64,000 nucleotides of DNA from Hermatobates lingyangjiaoensis (GCA_026182355.1 JAPFBL010000524.1:1-64000); one strand, 5' to 3'. Positions 1-10,224 are shown, numbered from the stretch's first letter. The notes: a model not told the origin generated them from the letters alone. Translations and numbers: made by a program.

Positions 1-1850
1 CACACTTGGATAATATACTGTAGCTGTTTTGACTGTTCTATGCTTACTCGAAGCGTTTTGCTTTTATAAAACAACGCGTATCGAACATATAGTGTCCTTT
101 ACGATGTATCGCACATTGGATAACTAGAACTGTAGCTGTTTTGACTTTTCTATGCTTACTCGAAGCGTTTTGCTTTTATAAAACAACGCGTATCGAACAT
201 ATAGTGTCCTTTACGATGTATCGCACACTTGGATAACTAACTGTACTGTTTTGACTGTATATACTTACTCGAAGCGTTTTGCTTTTATAAAACAACGCGT
301 ATCGAACATATAGTGGTCCTTTACGATGTATCGCACACTTGGATAACTATACTGTAGCTGTTTTGACTGTTCTATGCTTACTCGAAGCGTTTTGCTTTTA
401 TAAAACAACGCGTATCGAACATATATGTCCTTTACGATTATCGCACACTTGGATAACTAACTGTAGCTGTTTTGACTGTTCTAGCTTACTCGAAGCGTTT
501 TGCTTTTATAAAACAAACGCGTAGAACATATAGTGTCCTTTACGATGTATCGCACACTTGGATAACTATACTGTAGCTGTTTTGACTGTTCTATGCTTAC
601 TCGAAGCGTTTTGCTTTTATAAAACAACGCGTATCGAACATATAGTGTCCTTTACGATGTATCGCACACTTGGATAACTAGACTGTAGCTGTTTTGACTG
701 TTCTATGCTTACTCGAAGCGTTTTGCTTTTATAAAACAACGCGTATCGAACATATAGTGTCCTTTACGATGTATCGCACACTTGGATAACTATACTGTAG
801 CTGTTTTGACTGTTCTATGCTTACTCGAAGCGTTTTGCTTTTATAAAACAACGCGTATCGAACATATAGTGGTCCTTTACGATGTATCGCACACTTGGAT
901 AACTAGACTGTAGCTGTTTTGACTGTTCTATACTTACTCGAAGCGTTTTGCTTTTATAAAACAACGCGTATCGAACATATAGTGTCCTTTACGATGTATC
1001 GCACACTTGGATAACTATACTGTAGCTGTTTTGACTGTTCTATCTTCTCGAAGCGTTTTGCTTTTATAAACAACGCGTATCGAACATATAGTGTCCTTTA
1101 CGATGTATCGCCACTTGGATAACTAGACTGTAGCTGTTTTGACTGTTCTATATTACTCGAAGCGTTTTGCTTTTATAAAACAACGCGTATGGAACATATA
1201 GTGTCCTTTACGATGTATCGCACACTTGGATAACTAGACTGTAGCTGTTTTGACTGTTCTATACTTACTCGAAGCGTTTTGCTTTTATAAAAAAACGCGT
1301 ATGGAACATATAGTGTCCTTTACGATGTATCGCACACTTGGATAACTAGACTGTAGCTGTTTTGACTGTACTATACTTACTCGAAGCGTTTTGCTTTTAT
1401 AAAACAACGCGTATCGAACATATAGTGGTCCTTTACGATGTATCGCACACTTGGATAACTAGACTGTAGCTGTTTTGACTGTTCTATACTTACTCGAAGC
1501 GTTTTGCTTTTATAAAACAACGCGTATCGAACATATAGTGTCCTTTACGATGTATCGCACATTGGATAACTAGACTGTAGCTGTTTTGACTGTACTATAC
1601 TTACTCGAAGCGTTTTGCTTTTATAAACAACGCGTATCGAACATATAGTGGTCCTTTACGATGTATCGCACATTGGATAACTAGACTGTAGCTGTTTTGA
1701 CTGTTCTAACTTACTCGAAGCGTTTTGCTTTTATAAAAAAACGCGTATGGAACATATAGTGTCCTTTACGATGTATCGCACACTTGGATAACTAGACTGT
1801 AGCTGTTTTGACTTTTCTTTACTTACTGGAAGCGTTTTGCTTTTATAAAA
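1..1850. repeat. Satellite array, about 112-bp monomer, about 16.5 copies
   Basis: Head-to-tail copies of a unit of about 112 bp run from the window edge to about 1850, so the array continues to the left. Copies differ by single-base indels and substitutions, for example tatact/tagact after ggataac. Each monomer holds the imperfect hairpin GCGTTTTGC ... AAAACAACGC around TTTTATAAAA. Read on the minus strand, the unit contains GGACA-ctata-UGUUC, then GAU, then ACGCGU and U. This closely resembles the stem II and stem III part of the hammerhead-like fold-back modules elsewhere in the window. The last monomer decays at 1810-1850. The short open frame at 339-524 is a satellite artefact. Confidence 0.95.
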
Positions 1851-2015
1851 TAATTTTCTGGTGAAACATTTATTAATTTATTTAATATTCCTTATATGTG
1901 TGTATCAAAAGTAAATGGCTGCAAAACTATTAAGGGGAAACTGCTACAGTTAATGTAACCAATTGATTTAAATCGAAAATTTTAATTTTGAAACCTTTTT
2001 CAGTTTTTTTTTGAG
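1851..2015. other. AT-rich spacer
   Basis: I see no coding or recognisable repeat in this stretch between the satellite and the Penelope-like fragments. Confidence 0.5.
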
Positions 2016-2740
2016 TTAATATTGTACATTTTGATCGATTTTCTGTTTATTCAAGAATATATATATATATATATTCGTGTATACTGGCAGCAAGTCTTCT
2101 TTTAAACAAGTGTTATTAAAAAGCACAGCGGCTTCAGCATTAATAATCTTTTTAGAAAGATGTTCTATTTGCCTTATTATTTTCTTATAATTCACTGGTA
2201 GCTCAAAAATTAATCTACCTAATTCCATGACAAGAATAGGAAAACAATCTTCAAGAGACCTAATGAAACAAACTATATTTAACACTACACTAACACAAAC
2301 TAGGTTAAAGAACTAAATGGAAACAAGCTTTCGGCCACATTGGCCATCGTCAGGTAAACAGTAAACAATAGAACGAAACAATTAAAACATAAACCAAAAA
2401 TTAACAACAAACTAAATAAGCACAGTTCAAATAGTGGCAGCGTGTAACTGTATATATATATATTATTAAAAATTATGCCAATTTTAACTTTTGTTCTTTT
2501 CCGAGTTAATTTTTCAAGTTTTCTCACTACGGATTTCCACCTTTCTGGTAAAATATAAAGTAATTCACCAAAAGATTTATTCTTGACTTCCATTTTATTA
2601 ACTAACAAGTTTTAACTATAACAAACAAATTAACCTTACATACAAATTATATACGACGTTTCGGTCAGCTCTGACCATCTTCAGGCACTAATAACAATTC
2701 ATAACAGAACTCAAATACAAAAATAAGAATATATATATAT
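2016..2740 (-). mobile_element. Two nested 5' fragments of Penelope-like elements
   Basis: On the minus strand two modules lie in series. Each starts with a tail (CTGAAGA ... GAAACGTC near 2690-2651; CTGACGA ... GAAAGCTT near 2357-2322) and then enters an ORF start. The first reads WKSVVRKLEKLTRKRTK then IIFNN. The second reads YKKIIRQIEHLSKKI then FNNTCLKEDLLPVYT. Both break off in (TA)n at 2451-2463 and 2058-2074. The shared motif K-x-(V/I)-(V/I)-R-(K/Q)-(L/I)-E-x-L also occurs downstream of the Penelope-like RT at 11.8 kb. I infer 5' ends of Penelope-like retroelements, dead and truncated. Confidence 0.6.
2651..2688 (-). ncRNA. Hammerhead-like motif in Penelope tail
   Basis: Minus strand order: GTGC (stem I), CTGAAGA, T, GGTCA-gagc-TGACC (5-bp stem II), GAA, ACGT (palindromic stem III), C, GTAT (stem I, with wobble pairs). 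The order CUGANGA - stem II - GAA - A..U - H - stem I is the type-I hammerhead arrangement. One base lies between CUGAAGA and stem II beyond the textbook core. Activity is not shown. Confidence 0.45.
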
Positions 2741-2769
2741 ATATATATGGCAGATACAATAATATATCG

Positions 2770-3060
2770 ACAGTTTGATAGAATAGGTGTGTTCTCTAAG
2801 CGGGATTCGGTAAATTTTTGAGGATAAAAAATCAAACTCTCGTTGTCAACGCTCCGGTTTTATTTAAAACGACTTCATCTAGTCGAAGGTTTTGTCCGGT
2901 TAACATTGTTGTTCCTTTAAATAATGTAAATTTCATTTTCTTAGTTAAAAAATTCTTACTTCTGACTATGAAAAAGGTTTTAAATAAAACCGAAACGTTG
3001 ACAGCGAGAGTTTGATTTTTTATCCTGAAAAATTGATCTAATTCCGATTAGAGAACACAC

Positions 3061-3065
<5 letters not shown>
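2770..3065. repeat. Fold-back module, family C
   Basis: Left arm (about 2790-2870) reads GTGTGTTCTCTAA..GGGATTCGG then GGATAAAAAATCAAACTC. The right arm (2975-3055) is its inverse, ending GAGAACACACCTATATATA. The centre contains GACTATGAAAAAGG..GAAACGTTG. Other copies are at 9925-10160 and 15945-16270, with a half copy at 12140-12230. Both sides abut TA microsatellite. The core box is degenerate (CTATGA). Confidence 0.85.
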
Positions 3066-3092
<27 letters not shown>

Positions 3093-3245
3093 TTTTTCGT
3101 TAGAAATAGGATCCAAAACGGACAAATATAGTTCAATATATGGAAGAAGTTTGGCATTTTGATCTAGTAATCTTGAAAAAGGTTAAGGATATAGTAAAAT
3201 TGTAGATGATGAGTGTAATTAGTTATTTGATTGGTTTTGTTTCAG

Positions 3246-3463
3246 AACTTTGGAGTATTTGATGGGCCACCTGGGGAGAGTGAGTGAGCACAGTGGCAGA
3301 ACAGGCATGACAGCTCGTAATGTGGCCATTGTCTGGGCTCCCAACCTGCTGCGCTGTAAAAGTCTTGGAGTGGCCGCCCTCCAGGGAGTAGGAGTCCAGG
3401 CTTTAGTCACAGAGTTCCTTATACTCCATGCACCTCTTATCTTCCATTCCTCTCCTACACACG
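3246..3463 (+). CDS. RhoGAP gene, exon 1 in window: C-terminal half of RhoGAP domain
   Basis: Acceptor tttgtttcag precedes 3246 and donor acg|gtgtgt follows 3463. The frame gives TLEYLMGHLGRVSEHSGRTG, then ARNVAIVWAPNLL and VQALVTEFLILHAPLIF. These are the late helices of a RhoGAP domain, closest in wording to the CdGAP/ARHGAP31-32-33 family (TLEYL, WAPNLLR, VQ..V.EF). RhoGAPs stimulate GTP hydrolysis by Rac/Cdc42/Rho. The Asn of APNLL is the conserved Asn in the active site. The arginine finger is encoded upstream, outside the window. The exon begins with the last base of a codon and ends in phase 1. Its GC content is well above the surrounding intron. Confidence 0.93.
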
Positions 3464-3633
3464 GTGTGTATATCTTAAAACCAAATATATTTATGAAATA
3501 TTTCTTATTTCATCGAGCTCTGAAACCTAATTGACGTTTTAACCTTATTATTATTTGAGGGTGACTATAGCATTGTGTCTTAAAAAAAAACTATTGTACT
3601 TCCTCTCTTTTGTACTAAAGTACCCCAAGTAGT
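3438..3633 (+). repeat. Segment duplicated at 4046-4241 (exon 3' end plus LINE tail)
   Basis: From atcttccattcctctcctac through the intron start, the LINE 3' end and gtactaaagtaccccaa, this segment recurs at 4046-4241 with few differences. The downstream copy carries the end of the RhoGAP exon without its body, so it is a pseudo-exon fragment (about 4048-4075). After gtaccccaa the two copies diverge: only the downstream copy continues into the LINE. Confidence 0.85.
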
Positions 3634-4045
3634 AACTGAATAGTACTACTTAAAAAATGTACTTTTGAATTTCATAGAGTGAACGATAAAGCCACTTTTT
3701 TTTTGTAAAAGCACATAACCTCAATTTTTTATTATTACCTCTGATCAGTTGTTTATATTTTAGATAGCAATAAAGCAGAAGTAAATAATACATATAATAA
3801 ATAAAATATTTCGCAAGATACAAATGAAAAAAATATTTTCTTAATGAAAAGAATTTAATTAAATTTGTATTATTACTATTCATTTTTATATTATTTTATA
3901 AGTGCTGGATTGAGTGTTTGTTGGAAAGCTTAACCGCTAATGCTGCTTCCTAATGATTCTAAATTGAAAGCTTTACATATTGTCTAACTTAAGTGAATTT
4001 AAGGTACCAAACTGGCCGCAGTCTTTCAAACATGCAGGTCTCTAT
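3634..4045. other. AT-rich intron spacer between duplicated segments
   Basis: Nothing recognisable. Small open frames here are low-complexity. Confidence 0.5.
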
Positions 4046-4159
4046 CTTCCATTCCTCTCCTACTCACTGTGTGTATATCTTAAAACCAAATATATTTATG
4101 AAATATTTCTTATTTCATCGAGCTCTGAAACCTAATTGACGTTTTAACCTTATTATTAT

Positions 4160-4954
4160 TATTATTTGAGGGTGACTATAGCATTGTGTCTTAAAAAAAA
4201 ACTATGGTACTTCCTCTCTTTTGTACTAAAGTACCCCAACAGTTAGCTTCAACGCCTTCAAGAAGCTCAGCACTTTTGCTGGTACCAGCGGTAAAAGTTT
4301 TTTTATGGTTTTGTTGAATGTCCCGAAACATCTACCTCTGTGCAGCAATGTCTTACAGTCAGTCAGCAGGTGCAACGTGTTTTCCTCCTTGCAGAATCTG
4401 CACAAACCATCATTGATAATGTCACTTGAGACTCCCTATGTTTCAAGAGAAAGTAACTTCCTTTCTCCTTCTTCGGGTCCTTAAGTGCACTTGTGGGAGG
4501 TTGGCTCTCACTAGTTATCGCTTTTGGACCCTCTGTGCTGCCGGAGGATGGTCTCCGGACTTCCTTCTCCTTAGTGTCATACAAGGGAAAACCCTGAAGC
4601 TCTATCGGTGGTATTTTGTCCGCTCCAGCAGAGCACCGCATACCTGAGTAAGGCTATTTACTCAAGGGGGTCGCCTGGTACCCTTGAGGCTTCGTTCATG
4701 ATACAGTAACCCCTGTATCGTCCATCCTTCGGCACGGATCCCATAACACCTTAGATTGGGGCTGAGATAAAAAGAGGAGATTTGGGGATTAGGAAGGATG
4801 TGAAACGAAGGTGTTCAGACCCAGCCCCTGATCACCTTCTCCTCCTCTTTCGTTTGTCCCTGCATATAGCAGCTTAACAGGGTAGCCTCGTGAAGGCCCA
4901 AAGTCGGAGTTGAGTGTTATAGGCTATTAGAGGCGCTTAATCACTCCATTACTA
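4160..4954 (-). mobile_element. LINE 3' end (CR1/Jockey-like tail), 5' side cut by Tigger insertion
   Basis: Minus-strand frame from about 4420 to a stop near 4221 reads GLCRFCKEENTLHLLTDC, then KKLLPLVPAKVLSFLKAL and LTVGVL. This is the Cys-His terminal segment found after RNase H or RT in many non-LTR elements. The element ends in CCTCAAATAATAATAAT, a short (AAT)n tail typical of LINEs. A more upstream part of the same family lies inverted at 38920-39365, and 3' ends lie at 48925-49640. The remaining minus-strand sequence (4420-4954) has no domain I recognise. At 4955 it is interrupted by a Tigger-like element. Confidence 0.7.
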
Positions 4955-5106
4955 TACAGGTCGGTAATCACTAAGCCGACAATCAGTTATCCGGCATTAT
5001 TTTCGCTAATGGATGCTAGTTTTTGGTACCGTTACAAAACAAATCACAGTCGGTATATTGAAACCCTATCAATGTTTGTTTTCCTACGTGTTTTTAAGTT
5101 TTTATT

Positions 5107-5292
5107 TTGCCAAAAAAAAAGTTTTCTATCCCCCAAACCATGACACCAGTGAATAAAAGAAGTGACAAGTGTAAACATAAACCTTTGTCAATATCCGAAA
5201 AGGTTGAACTTTTGAAAAAAAGAAAACTTGATAAAAGTGCATTTGTGAGAAGCGTGCGTGAATTCTATGACATTGGGTCATCAACAGTTTTA
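5107..5292 (+). pseudogene. Tigger transposase N-terminal fragment (CENP-B-type HTH)
   Basis: The frame reads KRSDKCKHKPLSISEKVELL then KKRKLDKSAFVRSVREFYDI and GSSTVL. The pattern KHKxLSISEKVELLKK...YxIGSSTV matches the first helix-turn-helix of Tigger/pogo/CENP-B-family transposases, which bind the element ends. No catalytic DDE part follows: the frame stops at the tataa after GSSTVL. There is no ATG at the expected start, where TTG stands. A non-functional remnant. Confidence 0.75.
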
Positions 5293-5404
5293 TAATATAA
5301 ACATACAAAAAAAAATTATCAACTTTTTTTTACTATCAGTAAAAAAATTATAATATAATTATATTAGTAAATCTATTAATAATATAATAGATTTATATTA
5401 TTAA

Positions 5405-5645
5405 TATGGCCAACTGTCATACCTCGTAAGATGATCTTGGAGTAGTTGGAGCGCTTTCGGACGTTGTCCATCTTCAATTGCAACTAACCTACTGAGCTGT
5501 TATAAAGGGGGTTGTTGAAAGACCTTTATAACAGCTCAGTAGGTTAGTTAGTTGCGATTGAAGATGGACAACATCCGAAAGCGCTCCAATGACTCCCAAG
5601 ATGATCGTACGAAGTATGACGGTTTGCCATATTAATAATATAAAT
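5405..5645. repeat. Fold-back module, family D
   Basis: Inverted arms of about 100 bp: ccaactgtcatacctcgtaa ... gttggagcgctttcgg and the inverse ccgaaagcgctccaatgac ... gtatgacggtttgcc. The right arm contains TTGAAGATGGACAACATCC, GAA, AGCGCT and C, a degenerate version of the hammerhead-like order. It is related to 33315-33480. Confidence 0.8.
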
Positions 5646-5989
5646 CATACTAACCTCAGTGGTAATAATAATATGCATGCATTTAAACAAAAATAGATGT
5701 TTAAAAGGAAATTAATGAAGTAGTGCACAACTAGATGAAGTAATGATGAAGTGGTTTAAGTTACGTGAAAGTGAAGGGACATTGAACTCTCAGATGATCT
5801 TGTAAAGAAACAAACAAAAAACATTAAACGAAGAACTCAAATAAGGGGTATTTTAAATTTGAAATGAGGAGGTTAGCTACTTGGTTTTCCGTATTCTAAA
5901 CTAATCAATCACTTATCCGGAAAAATGGATTATCTGGTACCCCACTGGTCTCAAAGTTGCCGCATTACTGATTGCTGACCTGTACTAAA

Positions 5990-6290
5990 ATGGTATAAAA
6001 CGGTATAGCGTGTGACCGTTTTTTTTTTTTTTTTTTTTTTTACTAAATATAAGAAACGGTCCACAAAGACTATAAAACTTTAAACTACACAAAGCATGAC
6101 AAGAAAAAAAAAAAGTAAAAGAACACTTATAGAATTCAATTTCGCGCTCCGTTCTTCGACGTGAGGAGATCTCTCTCACTTCGTCCTCTCCTGATGACGA
6201 AAACAACAGTTCGAAATATTGAATTCTGTAAGTGTTCTTTTTATTCTTTTTTCCTGTGTCGTGCTTTATGTAATTTAACGTTTCTTTTTT
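5990..6290. repeat. Fold-back module, family E
   Basis: The arms 6110-6145 (agaacacttatagaattcaa) and 6222-6240 (inverse) flank a short loop. Poly-T and poly-A runs flank it at 6019-6041 and 6109-6119. The right arm carries the motif at 6188-6223. Confidence 0.7.
6188..6223 (+). ncRNA. Hammerhead-like motif
   Basis: CTC, CTGATGA (perfect core box), C, GAA-aacaacag-TTC (3-bp stem II), GAA, ATAT (palindrome), T, GAA. Stem I has only two pairs (TC/GA). One extra base lies between CUGAUGA and stem II, as in all families here. Confidence 0.4.
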
Positions 6291-6489
6291 TATTCTGATA
6301 TGAAATAGTATATTATATATGTATATTATATATGTATATGAAATAGTAGGCCACCTTAATTTTGGTATACTGTGTGACCTTCTTTTTTAGGTTTGGTTTA
6401 GTTTCTGACTTACCCGGCCTGAATATTCTGTCTCAGAAGTAGAATATCTATAGATACAAGCATTCATCATTATTTGTTTTCTTGACCTA

Positions 6490-6660
6490 ATATTCATATG
6501 ATTTTTTTTTTTTGAGGGTTGAGGTCTTATAATTGAAGCTGCTTCTCTCGCTGACGTTTCGACATATATTTCTGTCATCTTCAGGGCTACAACACGTTTT
6601 TTACAATTTCCACTATTACTACTGCAATATTAGATAAAACTTTACATTTTAAATTTTTTA
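6490..6660 (-). repeat. Family B arm (tail of fold-back module)
   Basis: Minus strand reads CCTGAAGATGACAGAAATAT then GTCGAAACGTCAGCGAGAG and CCTCAACCCTCAAAAAAA. Its inverse partner is the copy at 7560-7680. Confidence 0.75.
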
Positions 6661-6769
6661 CATGAAAAAAATATTCATATTGAAGGTTTTTTTTAATAGA
6701 AGTTTCCCTACTGGGAGGGAGTTTATTTGCAATATTTTCACATGCTCCATTTTTTATACTACGATCAAA

Positions 6770-6990
6770 CCACATAATGAAAAGGGAAAAAAAAGACTAA
6801 GATCTTTTTTTTTCTTAAACTCAAAAACTGAGTTGAGTTTTTGACTCTGACGAAGACCACTTGTTACGGTTGAAAGATCTTAGTCTTTTTTTCCTTTTCA
6901 TTTGTGGTTTTGTGGTTTGATCATTGATTGTTATTTCACGTGTTTATGTGAAATCTTGTTATTTTTATACAACATGTGCATAATATTATT
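6770..6990. repeat. Fold-back module, family A
   Basis: Arms aaaaaagactaagatctt (6788) and aagatcttagtctttttt (6873) flank gactctgacgaagaccac. The right flank is ttgatcattgattgttatt and cacgtgtttatgtgaaatc, the standard family A end. Confidence 0.8.
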
Positions 6991-7044
6991 ATGCGTTTCT
7001 TGCTTACTTGCTTGCATTTATACTTTCTTGACCCAATATTTATA

Positions 7045-7440
7045 TGATGTAATTTTTTTTTTTTTTTTGAGGTTTGCGGTCGAATGATTTTTAACTAGTC
7101 CTTTCGCCGACATTTCGACATATATTTATGTCATCTTCAGGGCTTGGAAATCTGTTTATGTTGCAGCGTACCTAAATTTAATATTGTTACATGATGGCTA
7201 CTATTTGTTTGTTTGGAGGTTTCTTTACGGTTATGTTCAAACATACGGTTACGGGAGAACATAACCGTAAAGAAACCTCCAAACAAACAAATAGTAGCCA
7301 TCATGTAACAATATTAAATTTAGGTATGCTGCAACATAAACAGATTTCCAAGCCCTGAAGATGACATAACTATATGTCAAAACGTCGGCGAAAGGACTAG
7401 TTTAGAATCATTAGACCTCAACCCTCAAAAAAAAAAAAAC
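7045..7440. repeat. Long near-perfect palindrome, family B
   Basis: Arms of about 190 bp: left 7050-7240 from ttgaggtttgcggtc through gcttggaaatctgtttatg and gaggtttctttacggttatg; right 7256-7430 is the inverse. Both arms carry the CTGAAGATGACATAA module (minus strand at 7141-7100; plus strand from 7354, with GAAA changed to CAAA). The high arm identity implies recent origin or gene conversion. Confidence 0.9.
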
Positions 7441-7588
7441 ATAATATTATTATGCTTCGTTATATTTCATATTGAAATATTGTAGAATAATAAACCTCTC
7501 TATTACCCGTCTTGTAAAACATTTAAAATATAAACAATATCCAATATTGTAGTAGTAATAGTGCTAATTGTGAAAAAAAAACGTTATA

Positions 7589-7626
7589 GCCCTGAAGATG
7601 ATATAAATGTATGTCGAAACGTCGGC
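7589..7626 (+). ncRNA. Hammerhead-like motif (family B, best copy)
   Basis: GCC, CTGAAGA, T, GATAT-aaatgt-ATGTC (stem II), GAA, ACGT, C, GGC. Stem I GCC/GGC gives three Watson-Crick pairs. Stem III is the self-complementary ACGT. The predicted cleavage base is the C after GU. Confidence 0.5.
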
Positions 7627-8346
7627 GAGAGAAGTACTCGTAGCTTCAATTATAAGACACTAACCCTCAACAACCAAAAAAGCGATGTAAGCATTAGTCA
7701 ATATGTTGAATCTAATTATTTTTTAATTGCCAGTGGGGTGTAGGTTAGGGATATGAGAAAGGAGGATAGCTAGACTATTCTCTGTCTCACATTGCCTTAA
7801 GTCACAATCATCAAATACAGGAGGATAAGGTCAGTTTATCTTTATTATACATTAAAATACCAAATAATTATATTGTTACAAAACCAGTCAGTGCTAATGT
7901 TCTAGTAGACGATGCACTTATCAACTATAATAATAATAATATTGTTTATGCATAATAAAGGTATGATTTGCTTAAAAAAACGAAATTAGAGTAGCCTAGG
8001 CTACTCAGTCTGATTCTGCCCTTTTTGTAAATAACCAATACCCAAATGATAGTTTATGGTAATTAATTAATTGTTGGTTAAATTATCTTTTTTGTTAGAT
8101 ATCTGCTACACTGATTGGGTATACAATAAAACTTGAGTAATTATATATCTGGAGGGAAAAGTCAGAAGAAAAGAATGTGATAAGGCAGGAAATCAGTTTT
8201 GAGTTGTTGTAAACAATGTTGATTAAAGCTAAATAATACTAATTCGATAATTGTTGATTTGATTAGTCTACCACCTCTCTCCCCCCCTCCTCCAAAGTCT
8301 GCTGATTAACTCAAAAGTCATTTTCCTTTTCTTTTTCTTTTTTCAG

Positions 8347-8445
8347 ATGTTTCCAGACCTAAATCACTTGCTGTTAATTCACCTACAAAGCTACTTTCTC
8401 TTGAGGAAGCCCAAGCATCTAAACTGCATTCCCCTCCGAAGCCAG
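8347..8445 (+). CDS. RhoGAP gene, exon 2
   Basis: Acceptor ctttttttcag-like (ttttttcag) and donor cag|gtacag. It enters in phase 1: GAT is made from g|at with exon 1. It reads VSRPKSLAVNSPTKLLSLEE then AQASKLHSPPKP. K-L-(L/V)-S-L-E-E-A-Q-A is the short conserved block that follows the GAP domain in CdGAP/ARHGAP32-type proteins, which supports orthology beyond the GAP fold. It exits in phase 1. Confidence 0.9.
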
Positions 8446-9020
8446 GTACAGTTCTTACTTTAGATAGTATAGTCATCCTATCATTTTAGCACATTTTCAA
8501 ATATTATTATTATTATTATTATTTAGTGTTCTGTTTGCATTGAGCTTTATTATAAAAAAAAAAATTAATTCTTAAATGATTATGTTCATGATTAAATATG
8601 ATAGTTAATTTAAAGATATAGATGTAATTTTTCACTTACACATACACACACACCACATACACTATTGTAATAATAATATAATAATAATAATAAATATATT
8701 ATATATTTATAAAAATAAATAATAAATAAAAATATTTATATATATATCAATCATCAAACCACAATTGATTGTTATTTTACGTGTTTATGGGAAATCTTTG
8801 TATATACCATATATATGATTAAATTTTTTTAGGGTTGAGGTTTTTTTTTTATTTTGTATTTTATTTCAGCATGTTCCACTGTGTATTACATGGATCATCG
8901 TCAAATTGTACGCAATACTTCATTAACATGACATTAACATACGCAATACTTTCATTAACACTACAAAATACTTATTTAAAGTTATTTTATATTCATTCAT
9001 AATTCAACAATTAATTATCT
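8446..9020. other. AT-rich intron; TA and ATA microsatellites
   Basis: Holds ATT/AT repeats at 8500-8525 and 8660-8745 and a family A/B fragment at 8755-8830 (caaaccacaattgattgtta). No coding signal. Confidence 0.6.
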
Positions 9021-9545
9021 CATGATTTTAAACTAGTCTAATGATTTTAAACTAGTCCTTTTGTCGACGTTTCGAAATATATTTATGTCGTTTTCAGGGC
9101 TACAACATGATTGCCTTACAATTAACACTACTATTACTACTATTTGGTTATTTATTACATTTTAATATGTATAGTAACAGAGAGGAATTTATTGATAAAT
9201 CAGCTATTTAGATTATGGATTTTTGTTTATATATATTTACATATTGACATAAGGATATTGTTATAATTATTTTATTGCTTTTACAATTATTTCATAAGTA
9301 TAGAATACTTATGTCAATCTAAAAAAAAAAAAAATCTATAGTTGAAATAGCTGATTATCAATAAATTCCTCTCTGTTACTATACATATTAAAATGTAATA
9401 AATAACCAAATAGTAGTAATAGTAGTGCTAATTGTAAAACAATCATGTTGTAGCCTTGAAGATAACATAAATATATGTCGAAACGTCGGCAAAAGGACTA
9501 GTTTAAAATCATTAGACCTCAACCCTCAAAAAAAAAAAAAAATTA
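9020..9545. repeat. Fold-back module, family B, with long arms
   Basis: Left arm aaactagtccttttgtcgac ... ggctacaacatgattgc, then 9165-9205 gtaacagagaggaatttatt. The inverse is at 9355-9530, ending gacctcaaccctcaaaaa. The centre holds poly-A at 9321-9333. The core boxes are mutated in this copy (TTGAAGATAACATAA). Confidence 0.85.
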
Positions 9546-9594
9546 ATCATATAAATATTGGGTCAAGAAAACAAATCATGATGAATATATATAT

Positions 9595-9905
9595 ATACTT
9601 TTTTGATGAAAATACGATCCGAAATGGACAAATACAGTTCAATGTACATAAAGAAACATAGAGAAATTAAAACACACACTTACAGTCTCTAATTTTTGGT
9701 TGAACCGTCTTCAGCAGAAATAAGAGAGGGAAACCAAGCGCACTGGTACAGAGACTGTTGGAGACGGTCTCCAACCGTCTCTGTACCAGTGCGCTTAGTT
9801 TCCCTCTCTTATTTCTGCTGAAGACGGTTCAACCGAAAATTAGAGACTGTAAGTGTGTGTTTTAATTTCTCTATGTTTCTTTATGTATATTGAACTATAT
9901 ATATA
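9595..9905. repeat. Fold-back module, family F
   Basis: A near-perfect palindrome around 9762: left arm cttacagtctctaatttttg ... accaagcgcactggtacag, right arm the inverse. The right arm holds CTGAAGACGGTTCAACCGAA then AATTA. Other members are at 22130-22350, 29390-29640, 37380-37530 and 37975-38110. Confidence 0.9.
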
Positions 9906-9919
9906 TATGTATATATATA

Positions 9920-10160
9920 TAGCAGATTCAATAATATATCGACCGTTTGATAGAATAGGTGTGTTCTCTAATCGGGATTCGGTCAATTTTCTAGGATAAA
10001 AAATCAAACTCTCGTTGCCAACGTTTCAGTTTTATTTAAAACCTTTTTCATAGGCAGAAGTAAGAATTTTTTAACTAAGAAAATGAAATTTACATTATTT
10101 AAAATGAACAACAATGTTAACCGGACAAAACCTTCGACTAGACTAGTAAGATAACATTAC
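9920..10160. repeat. Family C module (left-arm type)
   Basis: Reads cgaccgtttgatagaatag ... gtgttctctaatcggg ... ccaacgtttcagttttatt ... aaaaccttcgactagac. It ends directly before the Penelope-like RT remnant. Confidence 0.8.
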
Positions 10161-10224
10161 AAATAACTATGTAATTAATTTAATTTAGGTTATATTATAG
10201 TTAATTTAATTAAAATATTAAATT

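Larger units (their letters stand above)
4957..5982 (+). mobile_element. Tigger/pogo-like DNA transposon, internally deleted, TA target duplication
   Basis: The left end is CAGGTCGGTAATCACTAAG and the inverted right end is CAGGTCAGCAATCAGTAAT, each flanked by TA. This fits pogo/Tigger elements. The remaining protein is an N-terminal DNA-binding fragment at 5107-5292. A fold-back module (5405-5645) sits inside, so it inserted later. The transposon itself lies in the LINE at 4160-4954. Confidence 0.75.

Noticed and set aside
339..524. 61-residue open frame in the satellite
   Set aside because: It only reflects the 112-bp tandem unit; other monomers interrupt it by indels.
1..1850. CRISPR-like array
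   Set aside because: Units are contiguous with no unique spacers, and the genome is eukaryotic.
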